A program made the translations under genes and the position numbers. Shown here piece by piece: positions 45,094 through 56,300 of a stretch of 64,000 bases of DNA; position 1 is the stretch's first letter; each line of letters opens with the position of its first letter. The DNA is from Membranipora membranacea (Eukaryota; Bryozoa; Gymnolaemata; Cheilostomatida; Membraniporidae). The DNA is taken from positions 8,556,001 through 8,620,000 of the forward strand of contig OU612073.1 in NCBI GenBank assembly GCA_914767715.1, written 5' to 3'. The notes beneath the pieces are model-generated. The model saw only the letters and a list, made by a program, of their open reading frames with translations, ran no database searches and was not told the origin of the DNA.

Positions 45094-47092
45094 AATATCC
45101 ACCTGAAGCAGCCATCTATACTGCAGATACCTACCGCATTATCACGGATGGCGTTAAATTGTCAGTAAGTGACGAGTAGTAGTGAATTTAAATTCTATAC
45201 GTTATCTACTACTGGACAGATATCGGGTAGCTTTTCTGTTCATCAATTATTCTACAGTTCCTGAGAGGAAGTATCGACTTGCAGTTATGAACTTGAATCC
45301 ATAATACCCTCTCTAATATCGGATAGTGAGCTGCTACTCTGTTTGACAAACTGTTGACTCATGTCATAGTTTACTCGACAGCACTACAGTTACCTGGTAG
45401 TTTATCAGTAAGTGTTTACACTGATAAGAAAATTGTGCCACAATTTTAGCCTCTCTCTAGTAAGCTGGTAACTAACTTCAGCTGGTCACGTCACACTTGA
45501 GATAAGAGTTGAATACTGAAAGTTAGCCGGATCACTTCATTCCCGTTTACAGTACTTGGACCTTCGCATTAGTATCAGGCCATTGATGTACAACCTGCTG
45601 GTGTCGCTGCAGACAAACTGGGGAGCTCAGAGAGAGGTTGTCTAGTGAGTATCCTAATATCAATTTAATTGATCATTCGTGTTGTAATAATAATAATATT
45701 ATTATTACTACACGAATGATTATAATGGGCAGCTTATATTGAATTAAATTTTGAATCCTAATAATTGGGGGAGCTTTGTCATTAGTGAGTTTGTAGCAGC
45801 TCCTTCTTGACTTCACCTTATGCCAACCAAACAGGAACTTTGATATATATTCTGAACACTCTAGCTGGAGCACGCAAAACGAGGACCATTATTAGTTGCA
45901 TCGAATGTCAAATTTTCCCATAATGCAATTTACGGAAATTCCCAGTAGATCAGGTCAATAAATGTGAATAAAATTGGCTTGGACTACTTTTTTATTACAA
46001 TTTCTGGTCACGTTTGCGTTTTAGGAATGATTCGATATACCTGTTCAGTATTATGACAGTTTTGAGATAAGAAGAGGGGGGGTGGTGGCGGAATGGATTT
46101 AGACCAACTCAAAATAATGTTAATAGTAACCACAAATTTATTGTAAAGGCACCAATGTCACAAAGTTTAGAACCCTTATCTTGTTTGAAAGATTGTAAAA
46201 ATGCAGGTTACAGGTGATGCAAATATTAGTATAATATATATATTACTTTGTTCTACAGTGTCAGTCATTGTTTACTACAGTGTTGTGTTATATGAAGTGG
46301 TCAACGAAGCTGCAAAGAAAATCTGAAGCTTGGAGCAGCAGTTATATGTAAGTTAGCTTCTTCTCCTCGTAAGCCGGCGACTTCCTATCTTTTATGCTGA
46401 GCCTGCGCTCCTTTTACCACATTGTATGTACCCGCGGTCAATAACGCCCCAACAAAAACCCTAATACTAAGCATAATGCTTAGTTTATAGTTGGTAGTTT
46501 CACTGATGGTTAAACTGGCTGATTCATTTGTCTTGCACTCCTGCAGAATAACACAAAGGGCACACAATGAGATGTGACAAGTAACAATTATTTTTTGCTA
46601 CACATAGTTCAGTTTCCCATAATGCAATTTTCTGGAATTCCCAGAAGCTCCGGACAAGATTTTCAGCCAGTTTGATTTACCCAGGAACTTGAGGGTAGCA
46701 TTGCATTGAGGGAATTTTGTTAAAGACCTTTCATTATTGTTGCTACTGCAGGTGGAGAAGGAATAGTGTAAGATTGTACCAGAAAAGTCTAATACGGCCA
46801 CACATAATTCACAAAACAGTTCACACGCAACTATTTTTGACTTTTTATCATTTACCATACACCTTCCACTCAAAGCCCTCATATACTAGGGTCTTGGTGA
46901 TTTAGGTAGAAGTAATTAGTGCATGTCCCTCCTGATAAATCTAAATCTGCGGTTGCAGATATTTGTAGCTCCAACACTCTATAGACTGTTTGTTCTATTT
47001 TTATCAGTGCCAGTGTCCAGTATTTTGCGGCTAGAGAAGAAGTTGTTGGTAAAGCTGCAGAGAAATTCAGAAGCTCAAAACAGCAGATATAT
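45094..47092 (+). CDS. Weak candidate gene, unidentified product
   Basis: Four stretches look like exons: 45094-45164 (YPPEAAIYTADTYRIITDG..., donor GTAAGT), 45331-45407 (ATLFDKLLTHVIVYSTALQL..., donor GTAAGT), 45553-45644 (YLDLRISIRPLMYNLLVSLQ then WGAQREVV, donor GTGAGT) and 47008-47092 (VQYFAAREEVVGKAAEKF..., donor GTAAGT). The last two join in phase. Between them, 46281-46326 joins the third exon in the same phase and ends YEVVNEAAKKI-stop; it is clearly related to the 47008 exon, so they may be alternative last exons or one may be a decayed duplicate. The second exon joins poorly to the first unless a later acceptor is used. No start codon or known domain was recognised. Composition and splice sites are the only support. 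Confidence 0.3.
45670..45723. repeat. AT-rich palindrome with (AAT)n core
   Basis: 'ATCATTCGTGTTGTAATAAT' is answered by its inverse 'ATTATTACTACACGAATGAT' around an AATATT centre. It lies in the intron right after the third candidate exon. Confidence 0.7.
45912..47092. repeat. Diverged tandem duplication of about 700 bp
   Basis: 'CCCATAATGCAATTT' with flanking sequence occurs at 45917 and again at 46616. The exon-like piece at 46281-46347 (GAAGTGGTCAACGAAGCTGC) resembles that at 47037-47092 (GAAGTTGTTGGTAAAGCTGC), spaced by a similar distance. This suggests one old tandem duplication of the candidate gene's 3' part. Confidence 0.45.
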
Positions 47093-48436
47093 GTAAGTAG
47101 CCTAATACTCAATTTATCAATAATTAGTTAATTGTGGCAAAATAGCATAGGTTCTTTGTGCTAATTTCCCCTCCTGTTTAGGTAGGCTCAAACACCACCT
47201 CCTCCTATCTCACAAGAATTTAGGTGATGACCTCATGTTTGGAAATGAAATGTTGTCCTGTGCCATGTTCATACCGTCAAAGTAAATGTTTGGTAAATGA
47301 TATTAGGATAGTTAGCTGTGATGCCAAAACCACAAGCAAAATCATTCTCTGCAGTGAACATATTGAACATGCAATGCCTTCCACGATCGCTCATCTGCTT
47401 CTCATGAACATACAGACAGCAGCAGAATTTTCTTGAGACATTGGTACATAGCTGGCTCCCATTTATTAGTCGCCCAAATGCAGAAGCAAAGGTTCCTATA
47501 CGCTCAATGGTGACCTTGTTTATCACAAGCACCATTGGAGGGATGTGTAATAAAGGGCAGTATTAAAGGTGTAGGGATGATTTAACTCACTGTCAGAACT
47601 TTGTTTTCAATTAACAATGTGCTTGAATGGGTCTCTAGTCAATTCTTTAAATCTGAGAAACTGTGAAATTTGGTGGATATAAATAGGCTCCATAGACTTT
47701 TGTTCTCTTCATTACCGTCTCTTATCAGACTGCAATATTGTAGATACAGCGCATTGTTGCCTATGCCATATGATAGGAATTAGTAAATGTTTGGTAAATG
47801 ATTTTAGGATATTTAGCTGTGATGCCAAACCCACAAGCAAATCATTTTCCGAAGTGAAGCTATATCGACCCAAATTTCTATCTGTGACATAAAACTGATA
47901 CCAGGCAATGTACACATGAGACCCTGTACTGCCTATTACAGTGTCGGCTATTCTTTCTTCATGCCACTGTTGTCTGTATGATAAATAAAAATGCAGACAG
48001 ACTAGTTGGTGTGCCATATGGTAAAGAAAAACGCAGACAGCCAAAGTTCAGCACATCATTTGTCCACAAGTAGCCTAATTCTCCGCTTCAGAGCAATTCT
48101 AATAACCGAATAGCAAAATTAGAGTACACAAGTAATGCAAACCTGGGTCCTTCCAAATTCTTTGTGCTGAGGTCTGGGGCTTTACCATCTCTACATGAGT
48201 TAAAATATTGTTTTAAATAAACACTAACACCCCTACCGTTGCATTTTCGCTTATAATGAGAGCCATGACCATGATTTCAGTTCACAATGTCACTGAATGG
48301 GACACTAGTGACTGTCGAAAGCTGATAACAGGCATTAGGAAATTTATCAAGATCAATGTTAAATAGGTAGACTTTGGACACTTTATTGCAGTATCCTTAT
48401 TCTTAACTTGCTTATTGTGCCACAGGTTAGACTCTA
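47093..48436. other. Non-coding stretch with an internal duplication
   Basis: 'TTTGGTAAATGATATTAGGA' and about 55 following bases at 47288 recur slightly changed at 47789, 500 bp downstream. No coding exon is supported. Short minus-strand frames overlap the duplicates. Confidence 0.45.
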
Positions 48437-50017
48437 CAGGTAACAAGCCTCTTCTTGGAATCTCAGTCCTTACTGCTTAAAAACTTAAGTCAATAATAGA
48501 GCAAGGACCACAGGGTATTTTGGCACCCTGTATTTAGGCACAGGAGTCGTATCTTGCCACAGGCGTTGCTCCTGCAATACTCTATTACTATATCAGATAT
48601 TTTGATTGCAATCTTTTGTACTCCTAAGATATACTAAGGCTAAATATCACATGGTCTCACTATTATCTTATGGTGTCTCATCATTTAGTTCCTCATAGGC
48701 TAAGAGACATTTGTGGTTGTTGCTCTAAAGAGGAATCGTTACTGTGGCTGAAGGTGCTCTTGAATTTATTTTCATTTCGTACAGTTTCTCAACCAAACAA
48801 GGTGAGGAATTATTCTATTTCTGTCAGAACTGGATAAAGGGAAAGCTCAGTGTTAGAGGCGTCTGATTTAGGGTCCTAGGTCCTAGTCAGGTCCTAGGTC
48901 CTGGGTTCGGGCCTCACAGGGTGCACTGTTTGTCTAGTACTACCTGTTTTTTGCCGTTGAGGGCCATTCACTCTAGCTGACCAGGAAAGTAAAAGCCGAC
49001 TATGGCACACAACATTGCAATAACCGTCAAATCAATGAAGTTGCGATTATCTCTCTCAAAGAAAAAAAAAGGGAGGCTTATACCTAAAACCAGAGTGTAG
49101 TAGGGAGCCAGATATACGGATTGCAATCCGTAATAATTTAGCCGAAAAAGTTTCAATACTTGACCTCCAAAAATCACCAACCTGTCCAAATTTGTTTGCA
49201 GTCTAAAGATTGTTGTCTATTATTAGAATATATATAATTCTCAAATACGAGTTGATTTCTTTATGATGAATGGGGTATATTCATGAGGCAGGGGGGATGG
49301 GGGATAGGCAAGACTCAGGCTCATGGGTTTTATAGTTTGACTGCTTCCCTAATTGATACTCTCATGAAATTCTCGGCTATCACCCAACTGAAATTTGTTA
49401 ATTGGTCTATGATTAGACATGTCATGTTTTGCCTTGCATTGCCGGGCTACATTAGGTAGAACACGTTTGCCTGATGTAGCAGATATTGAAAAGTTAAACC
49501 AACGAATAATTCCATGTAACTCATTATTACAACAGAATCACTGCACACATAATAATGATACGGTGATATTTCCAAACGTAGTCAGATCATTTAAGCTGCG
49601 TACAGTACATGTGATCCCAGGGGACCCAGGTGGTGTGATTGTGAGATAATTGCGGATGGCTTTTGAAAGTTTGCCGTACGACAGTTTTCATAATACTCCT
49701 GCGGGTTTTCATAATTCTCCTGTCCTACGGACAGTTTTCATAATGAAACTGAAGCTTATGAATTAGATTGAAAATAAGCCCAGACTCTTAAATTGCTTTC
49801 ATGTTTTCCATAAAATGTTAATAGCCGTGATTGGCTGTCAGCAAAGATTATAAATACTGTCAGTGAGGCTTTGTGATTAGGCATAGTTAGATCAAAGATT
49901 ATAAATACTGGTTAGATGTCTGCAATATTGATGTTAAAATGAAACTCTCAAGTATAGTATAGTATAGTATAGTATATGGTGTAAATCGTGTCATAGTATT
50001 ATAGTATTACATAATCA
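48437..50017. repeat. 1.55 kb dispersed element, copy 2
   Basis: Nearly identical by eye to 27478-29058 over its whole length, same orientation. It differs by scattered substitutions, a lost stretch near 'GAAAGTTTG', and an added duplication around 49845-49920. The tRNA-like B box here reads GGGTTCGGGCC (about 48903). It ends about 280 bp before the first exon of protease B, as copy 1 ends about 230 bp before that of protease A. Confidence 0.8.
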
Positions 50018-50050
50018 AAACAATGCTTTTATCCTCCTGTCTTCAATATA

Positions 50051-50262
50051 GCACCAATCAAATGGAAACGTTTCATAATACATTGGTTGAACTGAAGCCA
50101 AATCCATTTAGAAAACATTCTTAGTGTAAGATCTTCGAGATGCTGGGTTCATTAAATGATCCAAAAAGAGCATCTCCAAGATCTTACACTAAGAATGTTT
50201 TCTAAATGGATTTGGGTTCGGTTTAACCAATGTATTGTGAAACGTTCCCATTTGATTGGTGC
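50051..50262. repeat. 212 bp foldback immediately before protease B first exon
   Basis: 'GCACCAATCAAATGGAAACG' and the next 80 bp are repeated inverted, ending 'TTTGATTGGTGC', with a short AT-rich centre near 50150-50165 (CTTAGTGTAAGATCTTCGAG / inverse). It ends 34 bp before the splice acceptor of the first visible exon at 50297, so it may affect that intron's splicing or the transcript 5' end. Confidence 0.85.
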
Positions 50263-50314
50263 CAAATCCTCACAATCACTCTCTTCTTTTCTGCAGCAAA
50301 ATATATTCTCTGGA

Positions 50315-53300
50315 ATGGCTTCACAGCCTACCTCAGACTTGCAGTATGACAGGCCTTTAGATGATGAGCTTGTTGATACTCTTGAACCTGAGGCTCCTGA
50401 AAATACTACAGCTAGAGATAGACCACATGATGGATTGGACTGGGACAAAGTGTATGAGATTATCGATAAGTAAGTGATCTAAGTACTGAGATTACCTCAT
50501 GTCATATCGGTATTACTAACACCATTTTTCACCAACCCATTATATAGTTAATTTATTTATTTTCTCAAATTACCCAGAAGGCCTGTGGGAGAGGGAGTAT
50601 TGGTACTGGTTGAGTGGGATCTGTAGAATGCTTCTGCCTTGCTAAGAGCAGTTAGCATTTGGTATTTTTTTTTATGACAAAACAGAGGGTGGGCTGCCCC
50701 TAAAGAGGACGCAAGTTGCCCGGAGTCCTCATACTGAGAGTGTGATACATTCTAGCAAGCTAGAATGCATCCTAGAGGTGAGGCCATGGTGGACCTCCTC
50801 ATCGTGAGTGTGCAGCAAGCTGCCAGAAACTGAAACAGGCACTAATCAGCCATTAGCCATGACACTTTGATCTTAGCAAATAGGCCGAAAAGCGTTGTGC
50901 ACAATCCAGGACTAACCCAGACAGCCCAAAACGCGCCAGTTCCATTTGGTATTTAGATACCTAGCAAGAATTATTATTTAAAATTTTACAAATGTATCAT
51001 TTCCTGACCACCACTTGTTGTGTTTCGTATGAAGTGGTGCCAGAAGCAATTGATTCCATCAATGGCCACGTATTTGCCTATTTCAAATTTCTTGGATGTG
51101 ATACTGGTTCACAGGAATTAAATAAGGATGCTCATGTCTTATTTGATTACTTGGTGTCTGGATGTAAAGCATTCTCAAAAACAAGCACTTCGCTATGGGA
51201 GACAAATGCTACATCGGTCTGCAAATTACATCGACCTAACCATGACAACCATTTTTACACTCAGCCTAGACCTAGACCTGCAGTAAATTTGTACCACCGA
51301 AAACCAGGGCTCTCAACCTAGGAGGATTCGAAACCTGAGTTCTGATTTAGCATGTCACATAGTGGTATTTTAAAGGTGTAAAACGCCCTGAGCTGAGCAT
51401 AAACAGCTGAGGGTACACTTGAGATGGCACCCAAATATTGTCGGGTGAAACCCCTGAGATTTGAAGATTATGTGCAAAGAATAGCTGGCAAAGCAAGTCA
51501 AAGAATGTATGTTGTTAAAATGTTGCAGCTAAGTTAAAAGCCATTAGCTTTCATGATGTTCAAAAGTTTTGTAGTTTCCCTCTTGATGTACTGTCTGCCT
51601 GTTTTGCACACGAGCATATGTACCATATAGACAAGAAATTACTAAGGAAAGTTTTTAATGTTGCCAAGAATTTGAGGCTTGACGTAGGCGACCTCGATAT
51701 TATTGTGCTGTTTTGCTGATGAGCATCACATCATACATAATTTTCTAAAGCGATGCCCTCAAATGCAAGTTCCACTCTAGCAACCAGCTCCTTTTTTGAC
51801 AAAGTATATGCATCCTTTTCTCGCAACATTTCATGTTTGTGATAGCAAGTAAATCAATAAAAACCTAGAGCATTTCTTGTAAACATAGAATCGTCAACAA
51901 TTTTAGATTTGATCCAGATGAACCAATTCATACGGACTAACCAAGGCTGTTGCCACAGGTGAAAATGAATCCCCATGATGTTAAAATATGATGTTTGTAA
52001 AAATATTGATTTAAAGGCGCCAGGGTAGAAAGGCATAACTAACCAAATTAATGTGATGCTATTGAAATCATTGCCTGGATTTATCCGGTTCACCTGCAAA
52101 ATCACTTTTTAACATGTCTCAAATTCCAAATTCTATTTAGCCATAATAATCTCTTGGGATCTCTGGGATCATTGTTTGATCATTGATTTAGAAATGACTT
52201 GAATAGGCAGTGCAGTGAGACAAGGAGTTGTAGTTGTAGTTGTAGGTCTACAACTCCTTGAGTGAGAGTATTATTACAGTGAGTGCAGTGAGAGGCATTC
52301 ACTATGGTTCCATGGGTCGATTTTGTGGTTCACTCCAATTTCGAATGGTTAGAATCCAGTGGATTCTAACCATTCCCATGATGGGAAAAACATGAAGAGA
52401 ATCTGCCGCGGCCGAGATTTGAACCCCGGCCGAGATTTGAACCCCGGCCTCCCGAGTTAAATCCCTTTGAAGGCATTGTGTGCAACGCCGCTAACCATCC
52501 AGTCACGATGCCAATTAGGAAATGGCTCGAATAAACACGGTTTGGATATTCGCGTCCAAAAAGTCATTCGTCACAATCGGAATTTGACTTTAATGCCATT
52601 TCCATGGGGCGGATTACTACCGAAATCCTTACATAATCGATCCATGGAACCATAGTGATTATTAGTATAGGCAGTGCAGTATTATTTACATAGCTTATCA
52701 CAACTAGAATCTAATACTGGATCATTCATTAATAATATGGCATAAATTATTGTAAGGCAACATATAGCATTGTTTATATATTATTCATCTCTGCCAACGA
52801 GCAAAATCTGAGTTTTTAGCTTACATTCTAAAATCCCCTGAGTAGCCTGAGTTGAACCCAAAAATCTGAGTAACTCGGGCTAAACCTGAGTGGTTGAGAG
52901 CCCTGTCGAAAATAATGGGGAGTAAACTGTTCTCATGCTGGAGCCATATTTAGAGATGGTAAATACATTAATATTTGAGCGTTGGCTATGTGTTGTCAGT
53001 CCAGAAAAGTTATTTCCGCAACCGCCAATGGCAAGAAAATAGAGTATAAAAGCAGAAGCACTACAACCAAATATATCTGTTGCTGGGAAATGGGGATATC
53101 TGGCTCCCTCTGGCATACCTATCAAAGACAGATGATGTCAGAGGATATTGGCCAACAATAAAGCTGCCCATTGGCAACCTCTACAGAAGGTTGCTGGCTA
53201 AACCTTGCCGGCTGGGATATATCATATAGCATGAAAAAAGAGCAATTATTTATCAAAGCAGTATCAATATTTCCCTTTGATTCCACAACCCAAGTCAAGC

Positions 53301-56300
53301 ACCATTGAAACTCAAACATGGATCATTTTGATCTCGAGGTTGAGGTAAGATAGTGAAACAGTTTAGACCAAGGAGTAAGACAGAGGCAAAATTTGGAGAA
53401 ATTGAGATATACTTTTAGTACTTATTACACAATTGAGTAGTTTTTCAATACAAAATCTGGCTTACTCCTTTTATGTTTTTTTTTATCATCGAATATCTAT
53501 TTTCTCGAGGAGACTGTGCATACGACCCATGATTTATTTGTTTTCTTGAACCATTAAAAGCATTTTAAAATCTAATAATACGAATCAAAAATTGTCATTT
53601 TAGGATCATGGAAGAAAGATATCTTGCTGATATATCAATGTGGCAAGACAAGGAAACTCCAGAGAGTGAAAGGAAGGACCCATACTGGCAAATACGCCAC
53701 AATCCGGGTCCAAAACTAGAGGACTATTGTGACATTTTAGTTTATTACAATGGCAAAACTCAGATCGACAAAAGCTTTGGCTTCGAGGACAAAGCCAACA
53801 ATGAGATCGAAAGAATATTAGGTCACGACGATTTTGAGAAAATAGGAATCAAGCTGTATAACTTAGATTTGCGCATGACAGAATTTTGCCTTGCACTGAA
53901 TGGATCATCTCCGGAGGGTTTGAATTACTTGATAGGAAAGGCAGAGTATGAAATTTGTGCTCTTCACGGTCGTCAAGCAGTAACAAAGAATTTCGGAAGT
54001 ATAGGTTACCTTTTAGAAGGATCGGAGAAAACGGAAAATTGCTTGTTCGCTGTCACTTCTGGTCATGTGCTTCTAGAACCGGACGATATGAAAATGATAA
54101 ACCGCGCGCACACAGTTCAACAAAAGCGATTGAGGAGCACCTCTATAGCAAATAAGTTTCCTACAAAAAATGCTAAAATGTACATAGATTTGCACAACCA
54201 CGGACATCTAATCACAGGCAATTCCCCTGCATTTGGATACAGTGAGCGATATGATCAAGCAGAAACTGGTTCTAAAGCAGTTCCTGGTAATGGAGCAGGA
54301 AGCAATAATAAAGAAAAGATGAAAGATTACGATTACTTCCTCCAAGATGTGGCACTCCTCAAAATAGAGAGCGATGACAAAATCAAGATCGAAAAATTGC
54401 TGAGCGCCCATGAAAAAAACACAGTGGAAGGTGCACTGGAGGAACAAAAATGGGAAATAATTAGGAGTGTTCTGCGTATAGAAAACGAAGGTGACATAAA
54501 AAAACTTGAAGACAAAAATGTCAAAATTGTTGTTGGGGGAATTACAGGATACCTCGTCAAAGGCACCCATGCAAAATGCCTGATTCGTAAGGAAAGTGAA
54601 GATACCCACAAATCCTCAGCTCCGATTCGTAAGGCGGAATGTGAACCGAGTGTAGATACCCACAAATCCTCAGCTCGACTCAACTTTGTTACAGAACAGC
54701 GGTGAGTGCAAATTAGCAATGCTCTTATTATGTGACGCTTGAAAAACATGAAAAAGCAATCTACTTTTCATTCAACAGCGCGTCAATCAATCAATTTCTT
54801 ATGACCAGTCCAACAGATCCAACACGAGGAGTTTATTTGTCATGCATATTTGCCAGACCAGAGTTTTAGGCTATACATGTCGTCTACATATGGCTCAGGG
54901 CTGTAGTGGTAATTATTCAGTATGCAATATTATAGATTTGAATGGCCCTGGTTTGGGGATGAGGGGGGGGGGGGGTTAAAAACAATAAATATTATTAGGT
55001 GTATTTGCAATGCAATTTAAAGTTTGAAATTATTTTTGTAAAATCATTTTAGGACGATCAATGTATACGGGTGGGCTAAGGAAAATGTGTGGAAAATGCA
55101 GTGGTCTTATATATGTGGCTAAAGAAAAATTCTGACAATTAGTTTTCAACTCATAGTCACCAATATAGAAGAGCAGAAGCATACTACCATTTTGAGCGGC
55201 CTAGTTAAAGAATTGAAAGAACCTGAAGCAGGCCGATTGAGGTGACAAGTCAACATAGTTTGTATGTAAAGCAATGGGGAAATAAATAGAGGTGTTGGAC
55301 CTAATAGTAGCACTAGCAGACAACTTGCACCATCAGCTGACTGCAGTAAATAGAGGTCTTGGACCATGGTGACGATAATTGTTAATTGGATATTTAGACA
55401 AAATAAGGCCAAGTAATCTGTGAGTGAATGTGGTAAGATATACTTAAAATTCAATAAACAAGAATAAAAGCAAAGCAGTTGAGGGATAATATGTTCTTCC
55501 TAATATGGTGTGTGTATTGCTACCATTGCACTACATCCCTGCACAGTGTAAAGGTTTCTGAAGTTATCCACATCTTTTTGTGTATTTCATTATATCGCTT
55601 AACAAATAGATAAACTGCCAAAAGGGCTGCCAGCAAATGGGAAATTATTCAAGATAAGAGCATCTTGTTTCGAAGCTTGCAAAGTCACACTTGGACAGTA
55701 GACAGGCAACATTCTAAATGGAGATGCAATTCTAATATGCTAAAGTCACTGGTGACAATTGTGATGTTGAAGATTGTTGAAGTTGTATCTCTCACTGGAA
55801 TCAAACTAATCGCATCGTTGTCCAGGTTTGATCAAGCTGTTGAAAGATCATCTTTATGACCAGACTTTGTCAACAAAGTTATATTATTATTTTTGTACTC
55901 TTATAGACTTATACCTTCGCAGAGCGGCTCAGCTGTATATGCCGTGACAACGGATGCGCATCTTGTTCCGATGGGAATATTTAGAGGGCTTTTGAACAAA
56001 CACATGAATGACGACAGCAGAACAGTGTATGAAGCTGCTCCTCTTTGGCCGAATATGAAATATATTGAGGCATATACTCATGTCCATAACCTCCGCTATA
56101 AACAGGTGGGTGCCAACCATGACCATGATTGTGTAAAATGGTGATGCCGTATTCTCAATTCAATTATAGCTTGTACACTGTCATTTATGGTTTGGGATCA
56201 TTGTTACTCTGAAGATTTGATCAATCTGAAATCTCTGCATGTCAAAACAATGGTTAAAAACTGTCTCAGTCTCAGACAGGAATAACTACTTTGATCACAT

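Noticed and set aside
50992-51321. 109-codon plus-strand frame in protease B intron 1
   Set aside because: No acceptor/donor that keeps frame with the flanking exons, and no family match; protease A has no equivalent exon.
54208-54749. Minus-strand frames of 133 and 138 codons
   Set aside because: They lie antisense to the large protease B exon, whose frame has conserved motifs and correct splice borders.
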